Source of the DNA: G963663615 sp963663615
GTDB lineage: Bacteria; Bacteroidota; Ignavibacteria; Ignavibacteriales; Melioribacteraceae
Assembly: GCA_963663615.1 (NCBI GenBank)
Contig: OY760517.1
Span: 1,302,001-1,366,000 of the forward strand
Length of the DNA stretch: 64,000 bases
Reading direction: 5' to 3'
The notes under the pieces are model-generated. The model ran no database searches. It had not been told where the DNA came from and worked only from the letters and a program-made list of their open reading frames with translations. Within the stretch, counting starts at the first letter, position 1; each line of letters opens with the position of its first letter. Of the stretch, positions 45,699 through 54,769 are shown piece after piece. The position numbers and the translations under genes are program-made.

Positions 45699-46337
45699 CT
45701 ATGCCAAACCGAGGTTAGTGCACAGTTTTATAGCATTTTCAGTTAGCTGATTGAAGTCATTATTTTCAACAGCTTTTTTACTAACCAGAGCAGAGCCAAC
45801 CCCAACGGCACTGGCACCATGGTTAATCCAGTCGATTGCATTATCAAGCGTAACACCACCAGTTGGAATTATTTGAAGATGCGGAAGTGGTGCTTTGATT
45901 GATTTGATATAGCTCATACCAAGATTATCGGCAGGGAAAACCTTACAAAAATCTGCACCCGCTTCATAAGCAAGCTGTGCTTCTGTAGGGGTAAAAGTAC
46001 CGGGTATTGAAACAATATCTTTTTCGATGGTTGCTTTTACAATTTCCGGTTTAAAGATAGGACTAACAACAAAAGTAGCACCCGAGTTAATTGCAGCAAG
46101 TGCAGTTTGCGTATCGGTAACCGAACCAACACCCAATAAAATACTGTCACCAAATTCTTTTGCTGTTTTTTCAAGTAGTTCAATTGCTCCCGGTATCGTC
46201 ATAGTTAACTCAATACCAGCTACTCCTCCTTTAAGAAGGGCTTCAATAACTTTAAATAGGTTTGCAGGGTCTTTCATTCGGACAACTGCAAGCACTTTTT
46301 TCTCTAATATTCGTTGTTTGGTTTCTTCTCTTTTCAT
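45699..46337 (-). CDS. eda: KDPG/4-hydroxy-2-oxoglutarate aldolase
   Basis: Eda cleaves 2-keto-3-deoxy-6-phosphogluconate to pyruvate and glyceraldehyde 3-phosphate, the end of uronate breakdown. The 212-aa class I aldolase has GIELTMTIPGA (Glu base), GVGSVTDTQTALAA, and the Schiff-base Lys in ADFCKVFPADNLG, followed by IIPTGGV. The ATG at 46337 is chosen; a TTG at 46349 would overlap the uxaE stop. It follows uxaE by 4 bp, so it belongs to the GH28-DUF4861-UxaC-UxaE-Eda operon. Confidence 0.95.
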   Translation of the reverse strand: MKREETKQRILEKKVLAVVRMKDPANLFKVIEALLKGGVAGIELTMTIPGAIELLEKTAKEFGDSILLGVGSVTDTQTALAAINSGATFVVSPIFKPEIVKATIEKDIVSIPGTFTPTEAQLAYEAGADFCKVFPADNLGMSYIKSIKAPLPHLQIIPTGGVTLDNAIDWINHGASAVGVGSALVSKKAVENNDFNQLTENAIKLCTNLGLA

Positions 46338-46341
46338 AACA

Positions 46342-47892
46342 CTATTCAAATGGATTCAAATGGTTTTTAAAGTGATTATAAATGAATTTGTAATGAAGGT
46401 CTTCATTTTCATTAAGACAATCAACAATATCTGTTTTGAACAATGGTGTGCCGTCTTCACCTAATTCGGTTAATACTTTTCCGAATGTTACGTGTAATAC
46501 CTGGCGGGCATCATCCTGAACAAATAATTCTTCAAGTTCCTTGTCGCTATATTCGTTACCAGCTTTTACTTTTTCAAGTTCGGCAGATACATGATAAGTC
46601 TTTTTCTCTTTTGAGTATAAATTACGTGAGAAATCGAGTATTTTACGGAATTTTTCAGGTTCGGCAACTGCAACAACCTTAAGAGCCTCAAGATAACTTG
46701 TACCAGCCGTTTTAACATGAGTAAAACCACGTTTTAACGAACCAATTACCTTGTAAACACCAAACTTGTCGCTACCTGAGTGGAGGCTGATTTTGTATGA
46801 TCCGAAGTATTCGGTAATCATAACGTGTTTAAGGTATTCCTCTGAAAATACATTAAGGTCGCCCTTGTAGTCAATACCTTTTTCAAAATCGCCAATAAAT
46901 CTTGGAGCAAGACTAACAATTTTAACACCAAGTCGGTTTAGTTCACTTGCCATAAAGAAATGTTCGAATGGTGTAGTAACAGATTCGGTTTCATCCACTG
47001 ATATTTCTATTTCCCAAGGTTGGGTGGTGTAGTAGTTAACAAGATGATCTGCAAGAGTTTTTATGTGTGCCACCGAGTTGCAATATTTAACCGATGCACG
47101 TAAAACATCTTCGTAATTTGGTACGATTGTAAAATCTGCACCAAGTACAAATTCTTTATCGGTGTATCTTGCTGAAAGTTTTTCGAAATTATCTTGAAGT
47201 ACATTCCAGTTTAATTCTTCAATTTTTTTCTCAAGCTCAACAATATCAAGGGAATCGGCTTCGTTTATTACAAATTCACCCGGATCAAATGTAAACATTG
47301 TAAAGCCGTTGCGAATCATTAAATCAATATCTTCGGTAGTTTTAAGATGATCGGCATCCGCACCAAATCCTTCCTCATAACCTTCTTGAAGAACTGCCCA
47401 AATTGCTGCATCCATAACCTGATCAGGTGTACGTTTGGTGCGGGTAAGTTCGCGGATAGACTGCTGAGCAAAGATTGGTTTAAATCCGGTACCTTTAACA
47501 GAACGTACATGAGCAGGATTGGCTAAACCAATTCTGTCACCATAACCAAACGAGTTGGAAAGTCCTAACAATACAGGTTTGGTAAATGGAAAATATTCCT
47601 GAATTTTAAGAGCGTTAAAGTGATTAAATGGTACAGCTCTTATGAAATATCCTTCAGATTCAACTTTTGTTGTTTCACCTTCAAAGGACTTAAATACTTC
47701 AGCAGAATCATTTTCTGCCATAACGAATAATGATTTGGTACCGTCTTTTTTTGCAATAAAAAGGGTGCTATCCTTGTATGTATAGAGTGATAGAGGGTAA
47801 ACTTCCAAATTGCCAAATAGTGGCAACTCCAGTAAAACGGGCACATTTTCCTTACCGGATTTAGAAATCCCTAATAATTCTTTTATATTCAT
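46342..47892 (-). CDS. uxaE: Tagaturonate/fructuronate epimerase
   Basis: UxaE converts tagaturonate to fructuronate, a route described in Thermotoga as a bypass of tagaturonate reductase. The 516-aa product has the family sequence GLSNSFGYGDRIGLANPAH, TRTKRTPDQVMDAAIW, FGADADHLKT and SLHSGSDKFGVYKVIG. It is placed between uxaC and eda in one operon, which fits the galacturonate pathway: galacturonate to tagaturonate (UxaC) to fructuronate (UxaE). Fructuronate reductase and mannonate dehydratase are needed next and are not in this window. Cytoplasmic. Confidence 0.88.
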   Translation of the reverse strand: MNIKELLGISKSGKENVPVLLELPLFGNLEVYPLSLYTYKDSTLFIAKKDGTKSLFVMAENDSAEVFKSFEGETTKVESEGYFIRAVPFNHFNALKIQEYFPFTKPVLLGLSNSFGYGDRIGLANPAHVRSVKGTGFKPIFAQQSIRELTRTKRTPDQVMDAAIWAVLQEGYEEGFGADADHLKTTEDIDLMIRNGFTMFTFDPGEFVINEADSLDIVELEKKIEELNWNVLQDNFEKLSARYTDKEFVLGADFTIVPNYEDVLRASVKYCNSVAHIKTLADHLVNYYTTQPWEIEISVDETESVTTPFEHFFMASELNRLGVKIVSLAPRFIGDFEKGIDYKGDLNVFSEEYLKHVMITEYFGSYKISLHSGSDKFGVYKVIGSLKRGFTHVKTAGTSYLEALKVVAVAEPEKFRKILDFSRNLYSKEKKTYHVSAELEKVKAGNEYSDKELEELFVQDDARQVLHVTFGKVLTELGEDGTPLFKTDIVDCLNENEDLHYKFIYNHFKNHLNPFE

Positions 47893-47914
47893 TTTAATAC
47901 CTGTAGTGGAATTT

Positions 47915-49327
47915 TTATAATTTGTATGCTTTTTTAACGAGGTTATAGGTTAGGTCTTTAATAATTTGAGATGCATCTTCATAGTCGAAAAGGTGACGGG
48001 ATACTAAACCTGCAAGGAAGTTTGCATCAACTCTTCTTGCAACATCATGGCGTGCTGGTATTGATAAAAATGCACGGGTGTCATCATTAAAACCAACTGT
48101 GTTGTAAAACCCGGCAGTTTCGGTTACCATTTGTCTGTAACGGGTCATGCCTTCAATACTATCGTGGAACCACCAAGCCGGACCAAGTTTCATGGCAGGG
48201 TAGTGACCCGCAAGCGGGGCAAGTTCACGCGAATAGTTAGTTTCGTCAAGTGTAAATACAATAACTGTAAAGTTTGTGTTGTTACCGTAAGCGTTAAGCA
48301 ATTCTTTTAGGTTATTTGTATATTCGGTTGCCTGAGGTATATCGCAACCTTTATCGAGTCCGTATTTATAATAAATTATCTGGTTGTGGTTACGATTTGA
48401 ACCTGCGTGAATTTGCATTGTTAAACCATCGTCACAACTCATTTCAGCCATTTCCATTAGCATATTAGCAGTAAAAAGATGTGCATCCTGTTCTGTTGCC
48501 TTGTTTTGTAATGCACGGCTAAAAATCGCTTCTGCTTCATTTTCAGTAAGTTTATGAGTATATGGTGAAGTTACGCCGTGATCAGTGCTGGTTGCACCCA
48601 TCGATTTGAAAAACTCACGTCTCTTTTTAAGAGCTTCAATAAAAGTTTTATAATTGGTGATAGCAAGTGATGTTAGCTCACCAAGTTTTTTAATATTATC
48701 CTGCCAGTTTTGAGCGTTTAGATCTGTAACATTATCAGGTCTAAAGCAGGGTACTACTCGCCCTTTCCAGTCCGATTCCCTAATTTGTTTATGTTCCTCA
48801 AGCTGATCAATTGCCGAATCGGTTGTAGAAAGAACCTCTATGTTAGCTTTATGGAATAGTTCTCGTGGTAAAAATTCGGGTGACTTTAATTTTTCTGAAA
48901 TCTCATCATAAATTTTCTGTGCATTTTTACCATTCAGTTTTTCTTTTATGCCCAGCACTTTATTTAACTCATAATCAAGCCATACACCACTTGGTGTACC
49001 ACGAAACAAGAAATAGTTGTCAGCAAAAAGCTGCCATATATCGCGGGGGTCTTTACCTGTTCGATTGTTTCCACGTTGCGGAATATCAAGCTCTTCAAGT
49101 GAAATACCTTGCGAGTATAACATCCGGTAAATATAGTGATCGGGTGCTATAAATAGTTCGGCAGGATTTGGGAAAGGGTTATTATTTACAAATATATTGG
49201 GATCAACATGTCCGTGAGGACTAACAATCGGGTATTCTTTTATTTCCTCGTACAATTTTCGGGCAATACCCCTGATCTTGGTATCCGAGTCAAAAAATCT
49301 ATCTTCATTCAAAATGTATTCAGACAT
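47915..49327 (-). CDS. uxaC: Glucuronate/galacturonate isomerase
   Basis: UxaC isomerises galacturonate to tagaturonate (and glucuronate to fructuronate). The 470-aa metal-dependent TIM-barrel enzyme has the metal motif YPIVSPHGHVDPNIF, SLEELDIPQRGNNRTGKDP, the SLAITNYKTF segment, and KLGPAWWFHDSIEGM with TRAFLSIPARHDV. The stop of DUF4861 and this start overlap by one base (TAATG). It sits in the pectin operon between extracellular depolymerases and the epimerase. Confidence 0.97.
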   Translation of the reverse strand: MSEYILNEDRFFDSDTKIRGIARKLYEEIKEYPIVSPHGHVDPNIFVNNNPFPNPAELFIAPDHYIYRMLYSQGISLEELDIPQRGNNRTGKDPRDIWQLFADNYFLFRGTPSGVWLDYELNKVLGIKEKLNGKNAQKIYDEISEKLKSPEFLPRELFHKANIEVLSTTDSAIDQLEEHKQIRESDWKGRVVPCFRPDNVTDLNAQNWQDNIKKLGELTSLAITNYKTFIEALKKRREFFKSMGATSTDHGVTSPYTHKLTENEAEAIFSRALQNKATEQDAHLFTANMLMEMAEMSCDDGLTMQIHAGSNRNHNQIIYYKYGLDKGCDIPQATEYTNNLKELLNAYGNNTNFTVIVFTLDETNYSRELAPLAGHYPAMKLGPAWWFHDSIEGMTRYRQMVTETAGFYNTVGFNDDTRAFLSIPARHDVARRVDANFLAGLVSRHLFDYEDASQIIKDLTYNLVKKAYKL

Positions 49328-50586
49328 TACTTAACCTGTTTAATTTCAACATTTAGTGGACTATTAAGTTGTTTAACCACATTATTGATGTAGTTTACAA
49401 ATTCCTTTTTGGTTTTAATGCCATCTTTTTCCTGTTCCCAGGCTGCGGCATATTTATAAGTTACTTTATCGTTTTGAGGTTTAAGAACCACATAATAATT
49501 TAGTTCATCTTCACTTTGTTCAATCAATACATTCTTATTGTAAAAAAGCACAAGTCCAAGGTTATCTTTAACAAGAGTTTGTTTACCATATAAAGCAATA
49601 TACTGCCAACCTTCAGGGAATTCTGATTTTATAAATTCGGTATTTTCATGTTTGGCAAAACCTGATGTAATATTTGGAGCGTTTTTTTCGGTTTTAACAA
49701 CTATGGTAGTTATTCTGCTACCTGCTGCAATTAAATTGCTCACTGTTGTATTACGTTTTGCATCATCAACTTTCCAACCTTCAAAAGTTGTTTTAATTTC
49801 AGAAAGAAGTGGACCGTTACAAGCAATTTCACAAATGCGTTTATCAGCTTTTTCAATGCGCGTTAGCTTTTCCTTGCCCATCATTGCGGGCGAACCAATA
49901 CCCAGGCTTTTACCCACTTTGAAAATGTCTGTACCCCAGTCGTTCATTTCATGGTACTTTTCATTTTCGGGAGTAATATCAGTGGCACCAACTTCATGAA
50001 GTACAAGATCATCTACTTTTTTACCAAATATATCAGTAGCATTACGCCAGTCGAGGTAAAAACGATAACCAACTTTTTCAGATTCCCATCCTGCACCTTC
50101 ATATTTAAATAGTGCATCATGATCCTTATGAATTTCTGGTACAACAACTTTATTAAGATTTTCAAAGCTGTCGGATACAAATCGTTTACCATCGTAAACA
50201 GCATTAAATTTCATTGCTACTTCGGCATAAGTACGTGATGGATAGTCTTTTATTAGCTTTACACCTTCAACGTATTTAATTTCAAATGTTTTCTTTTCGG
50301 ATGGTTCAAAGTTTGATACAAACAGTACATATTTCTTTTTACCATTTTTGTAAAGCTGACTTGTAATTTCTTTTCCGTCTTCATAAACAATGAATGCTTT
50401 GGCGTTAAACCTGGCACTTTTTTTTATCTTGCCTATTGGTAATTTAACCATTGCATCTGTTAGAGGGATATCTGCCGTGTTTGTAACTTCAACATTGATA
50501 CTTTTGTAAAAAGTGGAGTTTGATGTACTTTGAGCATCTAAAGCAAAAGTACAAATAACTAATAGTAGTATTGCTATTTTCTTCAT
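49327..50586 (-). CDS. DUF4861 secreted protein
   Basis: This is a 419-aa protein with a signal peptide (MKKIAILLLVICTFALDA). It matches DUF4861, a beta-rich family often encoded in pectin loci of Bacteroidota. The function is unknown; a carbohydrate-binding or lyase-accessory role has been suggested by context only. Motifs include FEPSEKKTFEIKY, GYRFYLDWRNATDIFGKK and YHEMNDWGTDIFKVGKSLG. It is one base from the GH28 gene and overlaps uxaC, so it is firmly part of the pectin operon. Confidence 0.82.
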   Translation of the reverse strand: MKKIAILLLVICTFALDAQSTSNSTFYKSINVEVTNTADIPLTDAMVKLPIGKIKKSARFNAKAFIVYEDGKEITSQLYKNGKKKYVLFVSNFEPSEKKTFEIKYVEGVKLIKDYPSRTYAEVAMKFNAVYDGKRFVSDSFENLNKVVVPEIHKDHDALFKYEGAGWESEKVGYRFYLDWRNATDIFGKKVDDLVLHEVGATDITPENEKYHEMNDWGTDIFKVGKSLGIGSPAMMGKEKLTRIEKADKRICEIACNGPLLSEIKTTFEGWKVDDAKRNTTVSNLIAAGSRITTIVVKTEKNAPNITSGFAKHENTEFIKSEFPEGWQYIALYGKQTLVKDNLGLVLFYNKNVLIEQSEDELNYYVVLKPQNDKVTYKYAAAWEQEKDGIKTKKEFVNYINNVVKQLNSPLNVEIKQVK

Positions 50587-50587
50587 T

Positions 50588-52000
50588 CTAAAACCTGTAA
50601 AGTTTTTTATTTATATAAACTTCTGTTGCTTCAAAATTTTCTATATTATTGATGTAAGCATCTTTTTGCATGCCGGTAAACTTGCAGTTATCAATAAAAA
50701 CATTACTTATTTTTGATTCGGGTAAGCCATCAAAATAGAAGGCATATTTACTTTTGCTTGCAGTAATATTCTGAATGTAAACATTTTTGAGGGTGGGGTA
50801 GAATTTGGTTCCGCCTTCATTTTTTATATCGTAACGTAAATTCATCTTAACAACAGCTTCCTTTACTTCACCAACTTCAATATTACGAACAAAGATGTCT
50901 TCAATATTACCACCGCGGAAGTGGTTTGTTTTAATGCGGATTGCACGATCAAGATTAGGACTATCCATTTTGCAGTTTTCAGCAAATATATTCTTTGCAC
51001 CACCCGATATTTCACTACCAAGCACTACACCGCCATGACCTTCATGCATTGTGCAGTTTCGTACAATAATGTTTTCGGCAGGAACATTTATTCTGCGACC
51101 ATCATTGTTCCTTCCTGATTTAATCGCTATACAGTCATCCCCAGTATTAAAGAAACAATCTTCAATAAGAACATTTTTGCATGATTCAGGATCACAACCA
51201 TCGTTGTTTGGACCAAATCCCATAAGTGTAACACCCCGGACAATAACATTTTCACATAGCACCGGATTAAGTATCCACATTGGTGAATCCTTAAAGGTTA
51301 CACCTTCAATCAACACATTCTGGCAATTTATAAATTGAACAAAATTGGGGCGAAGGTAAGCACCATCACCAAATACTCTTTTCGTTACATCAATGTCAAT
51401 ATTATTCATATTTAGCAGAGTGGGGCGACCAGCTTCATCATTTTGAGATGGCATTCCTTCTTGCCAGCCATATTTGCTTATGCCTTTCCACGACCACCAG
51501 TTATCACTGGATGCCTTTCCGTGTAAAATACCCTTGCCTGTTATTGCTATGTTCGATTTACCCACGGCATAAATAAGAGCTGAATAGTTATAACATTCAA
51601 CTCCTTCCCATCTTGAAAGTACAACCGGTAAATAGTCAGCCGGATTAACAGAGAAGTAAAGAATTGTGCCTTCTTCAAAATGCAGATTAGTATTATTTTT
51701 CAGAAAAATTGAGCCGCCTGAGTAATACTTTCCCATGGGCACAATAACTGTTCCGCCACCTACTTCAGTGCATTTGTCAATTGCTTTCTGGATCGCATCC
51801 CTGCTATCAAAAGTGCTATCGTTTTCAGCACCAAATTCCATTATATTAAAACTTTTATCAGGGAATTGGGGGGCTTTCAAGTTTTTAACAATTTGCTCAG
51901 CTTCGTTCCATTTAGCTTTAAGGTAGTCGTTCTGAGGATTGCATGCAGCAATAATTAAAACAAGAATTACAAGAAAAGTAGGGAAGAGCAACTTTTTCAT
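50588..52000 (-). CDS. GH28 polygalacturonase lipoprotein
   Basis: This enzyme hydrolyses alpha-1,4 galacturonan or rhamnogalacturonan. Lipoprotein signal MKKLLFPTFLVILVLIIAAC puts it on a membrane. The parallel beta-helix starts SFNIMEFGAENDSTFDSRDAIQKA. All GH28 catalytic motifs are present: NNDGCDPES (Asp), NTGDDCIAIKSG (two Asp), GHGGVVLGSE (His) and RAIRIKTN (Arg/Lys). It is the first gene of the five-gene operon GH28-DUF4861-uxaC-uxaE-eda, downstream of a LacI regulator. Exo-type action is likely, given the lipid anchor and the monomer-oriented operon, but not proven. Confidence 0.95.
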   Translation of the reverse strand: MKKLLFPTFLVILVLIIAACNPQNDYLKAKWNEAEQIVKNLKAPQFPDKSFNIMEFGAENDSTFDSRDAIQKAIDKCTEVGGGTVIVPMGKYYSGGSIFLKNNTNLHFEEGTILYFSVNPADYLPVVLSRWEGVECYNYSALIYAVGKSNIAITGKGILHGKASSDNWWSWKGISKYGWQEGMPSQNDEAGRPTLLNMNNIDIDVTKRVFGDGAYLRPNFVQFINCQNVLIEGVTFKDSPMWILNPVLCENVIVRGVTLMGFGPNNDGCDPESCKNVLIEDCFFNTGDDCIAIKSGRNNDGRRINVPAENIIVRNCTMHEGHGGVVLGSEISGGAKNIFAENCKMDSPNLDRAIRIKTNHFRGGNIEDIFVRNIEVGEVKEAVVKMNLRYDIKNEGGTKFYPTLKNVYIQNITASKSKYAFYFDGLPESKISNVFIDNCKFTGMQKDAYINNIENFEATEVYINKKLYRF

Positions 52001-52074
52001 ACTAATTACCAGTGGTATTTTAAGTTAGGGAATTGATTAAAGTAAAATGGGTGGTTCGTAAAAGGAATAAGGTG

Positions 52075-52100
52075 GGGTTGTCTGTATATAAAGACAACCC
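52075..52100. repeat. 9-bp inverted repeat between LacI and GH28 genes
   Basis: GGGTTGTCT and AGACAACCC are 8 bases apart, 7 bp after the LacI stop. The minus-strand hairpin is not followed by a T run, so it may be an mRNA 3' stem or a weak terminator/operator rather than a classic terminator. Confidence 0.55.
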
Positions 52101-52106
52101 TAAAAA

Positions 52107-53138
52107 TTAAACTTGCTTGTTAAAACTTCTGCAAGTGCCTCTTAAAACAAGATCGGTCGGTATTTCTACTTCATGAACTGTTTTATCATCAGGATTATTT
52201 ATTTTATTAAATAGCAATTTCATTGATTGTTCTGCTATCTGGTCAGTTGGCTGATTAACACAGCTAAGTGGTGGTGAAAAGAACTTTTGCACTTTAGCAT
52301 TACCAAAGCAGATAACATCAATATCGTCAGGTATTTTAAGACCAAGTTCGCTTGCAGCCATATATATACCAAGAGCAACAGGATAGGTTACCGTAAATAC
52401 AACATCGGGAAGATTATTTTCCCTGGAAAGTTTTATAAGTGATTCATAGCCAGCTTGTTCACCAAAACCACCATGACAAATCCAGTTAGGATTAATTGGG
52501 ATGTTATACTTTTTCATGGCATCTTCGAAACCAAGATAACGTTGTTGTCCGATGTTAATATCGGAATAACCAGCAAAGTGACCGATACGTGTGTATCCCA
52601 ACTGAATAAGGTGTTCAATTGCCTTGAAAGAACCAAGTCGGTCGTTTACAGCAACAGTATCAACATTCGAAATCTGAGGAATCCTGTCCATAAATACAAT
52701 AGGAACACCTCTTGATTTAACAGCTTCAAAAATGCTGTAGTCTTTTGTTTCCTGAGAAATTGAAATTATAATACCATCAACCTTCATTGAAAGCAGAGTT
52801 TGTATATGCTTTCTTTCGCGCTCGGCATTTTCCTGAGACACAGTAAGAATAATTTCGTAATTATTTTGAAAAGCAATACTGTATATAGCTTCAATTATGG
52901 CACCGAAAAAGAAGTGTGCAATTTTAGGAACAATTACTCCTATTGTATTTGATTTTCTTGAAGAGAGGTTTCTTGCCATAAAGTTGGGGGTGTACCCAAT
53001 TTTTTCGGCAGTTTCCCTAATTAGCTTTGTAGTTTTAGCTGATATATCAGGGTGACCTCTGAGTGCTTTTGACACCGTAACTGTTGATACATTCAACTTT
53101 TCGGCTATGTCGCTTAATTTTATCGGTTTGCTTTTCAT
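52107..53138 (-). CDS. LacI-family transcription regulator
   Basis: This 343-aa repressor-type regulator has an N-terminal helix-turn-helix (KLSDIAEKLNVSTVTVSKAL, residues 7-26), the hinge helix (MARNLSSRKSNTIGVIVP) and a periplasmic-binding-protein-like effector domain (about 62-335). Located centrally in the pectin locus, it probably responds to a uronate or an unsaturated intermediate such as KDG. Candidate operators are the CG-centred hexamer arrays at 54542 and 61483. Family assignment is secure; effector and targets are inferred. Confidence 0.95.
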   Translation of the reverse strand: MKSKPIKLSDIAEKLNVSTVTVSKALRGHPDISAKTTKLIRETAEKIGYTPNFMARNLSSRKSNTIGVIVPKIAHFFFGAIIEAIYSIAFQNNYEIILTVSQENAERERKHIQTLLSMKVDGIIISISQETKDYSIFEAVKSRGVPIVFMDRIPQISNVDTVAVNDRLGSFKAIEHLIQLGYTRIGHFAGYSDINIGQQRYLGFEDAMKKYNIPINPNWICHGGFGEQAGYESLIKLSRENNLPDVVFTVTYPVALGIYMAASELGLKIPDDIDVICFGNAKVQKFFSPPLSCVNQPTDQIAEQSMKLLFNKINNPDDKTVHEVEIPTDLVLRGTCRSFNKQV

Positions 53139-53187
53139 AACAATATTATTGGAATTGTAATACTGGTAAAATATGCAATGGTTCCAA

Positions 53188-54414
53188 TCAAAGAGCCTTG
53201 GCTTTATCTAATTCAATTGCAGTGTAAAGAAATGGTCCGTAACCTTTAAAGTCATTCTTTTTAGTAGGAACGCTCATATAATATTCAAACGAACCATCTC
53301 GGTATGGGTTACCGCCGAGACCGGCACCTGCACAAGTATTTAGGTAATTAATATAACCATTTTTTTCGATTTCTACATGATATTTTATTAGAGCTTTAAA
53401 AGTATTGGTAGCAATTTCAACATATTCCTTACCAAGGTAACCCTTGTTTGCACCCTTAATAAATGTGTAGTTAAACATTGCAGCACAAGAAGCTTCAAGA
53501 TAATTGCCTTCCTTATCCTGCTTGTCAATTATCTGATACCACAAACCTGATTCTTTGTCTCTGTACTTAAGAACAGCTTCGGTAACATTTTTAAGAATTT
53601 TGATAAGTTTATCTCTTCCTGGTTCATTTTCAGGAATAATATCAAGAACTTCTACAATTGCCATTGTGTACCAGCCCATTGCACGACCCCAAACATTAGG
53701 AGCTTTTCCGGTTTCAGGATCAGCCCATTTTTGTTCCTTGTTCTCGTTCCATGCGTGATAAAGCAAACCTGTTTTTGGGTCAACAGTTTTTTCATAGCTC
53801 AAAGTAAACTGTTTGATAATATCCTGATAATCTTTTTTGTTACCGAATTGTGCTGTATAATCAGCATAAAATGGCTCAGCCATAAACAAACCGTCAAGCC
53901 ACATTTGAAACGGGTATCTCTTCTTGTGCCAAAATCCACCGGATAAAGTGCGCGGCTGATTTTTGATTTGTTTCATCAATGTATCGGCAGCTATTTTATA
54001 TTTTTCATTTTTAGTTAATTTGTATGCATAAAGCAAAGCTCTACCAGGTTTTACCTTGTCAAGATTAAAAAGATGGTAAGGATAAGTTCTAATTTTTCCT
54101 TCATCATTTATATACTGATCCAAATTTTCAATAATAAAATCGTTGTAAACCTTATCACCTGTCAGTTCGTACATTTTCATCATACCTTCAAGCATAACAC
54201 CTTGCTCATACGTCCAGCCTTTTTTTGTGTTAAATTCGTCATAAGTAACTGAACCGGGGTGTCGTTTTACAAAAGATTGAGCTATTCTATCAGACCAGGG
54301 GAGTTTATCGGAAATCATCATATCGTTGGAAGTATCTTCTCTTTTTGTACAGGAGATAAGAAAAATAGCTGAAATGGATACAATCAATAGGCTTAAAATC
54401 AGTTTGTTTTTCAT
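53188..54414 (-). CDS. GH105 unsaturated rhamnogalacturonyl/glucuronyl hydrolase lipoprotein
   Basis: GH105 removes the terminal unsaturated galacturonate from oligosaccharides made by pectate or rhamnogalacturonan lyases. The lipoprotein signal ends ISAIFLISC. The alpha6/alpha6 barrel has the catalytic region GFWHKKRYPFQMWLDGLFMA (Asp in WLDG), then NVWGRAMGWYTMAIVEVLD and SGLWYQIID. The freed sugar is the substrate of KduI, encoded in this locus. Its upstream region (54415-54769) contains the hexamer array, so LacI control is plausible. Confidence 0.94.
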   Translation of the reverse strand: MKNKLILSLLIVSISAIFLISCTKREDTSNDMMISDKLPWSDRIAQSFVKRHPGSVTYDEFNTKKGWTYEQGVMLEGMMKMYELTGDKVYNDFIIENLDQYINDEGKIRTYPYHLFNLDKVKPGRALLYAYKLTKNEKYKIAADTLMKQIKNQPRTLSGGFWHKKRYPFQMWLDGLFMAEPFYADYTAQFGNKKDYQDIIKQFTLSYEKTVDPKTGLLYHAWNENKEQKWADPETGKAPNVWGRAMGWYTMAIVEVLDIIPENEPGRDKLIKILKNVTEAVLKYRDKESGLWYQIIDKQDKEGNYLEASCAAMFNYTFIKGANKGYLGKEYVEIATNTFKALIKYHVEIEKNGYINYLNTCAGAGLGGNPYRDGSFEYYMSVPTKKNDFKGYGPFLYTAIELDKAKAL

Positions 54415-54541
54415 TTTAATAAATTTCCCAATTTTATTTAAAGCTCCGCTACGTAAGTCCCACAGAGTAACTTCGTATAAGGTTGAATAAAAATATCAAC
54501 CGGATATGCTTTTACTTAATTTACTGTCATCATTAAAGTAA

Positions 54542-54583
54542 GTTAACTTTAACATTAACTATAACGATAACTTAATCGATTAC
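54542..54583. promoter_or_regulatory. Hexamer-periodic operator-like array upstream of GH105
   Basis: Seven consecutive 6-bp units, GTTAAC-TTTAAC-ATTAAC then TATAAC-GATAAC-TTAATC and GATTAC, lie upstream of the GH105 gene. Two CG-centred partly palindromic sites (ATAACGATAA, TTAATCGATTAC) are 12 bp apart, as expected of LacI-family operators. Sixteen bases (AACTTTAACATTAACT) are identical to the array at 61483. The remaining 300 bp of this gap hold nothing else I can recognise. Confidence 0.55.
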
Positions 54584-54769
54584 TAAAATCCAAAAAAAAT
54601 ACTTAAAAGTCAATAAAAAACCTTTGAAAAGTAGTAAATAGTTAGAATACAATTCAAAAACGAATAGTTCAAAGAGTATTTAGCATATAATACTAACTCG
54701 TAATATGATGCTGCCAAATACTCTTGTGGAAAAAGGTGAAATAGTGCAATAAAGTATCCAAATTGTTAG

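Noticed and set aside
54542..54583. CRISPR-like reading of the hexamer array
   Set aside because: Units are 6 bp with no spacers and no cas genes in the window; an operator array is the better reading.
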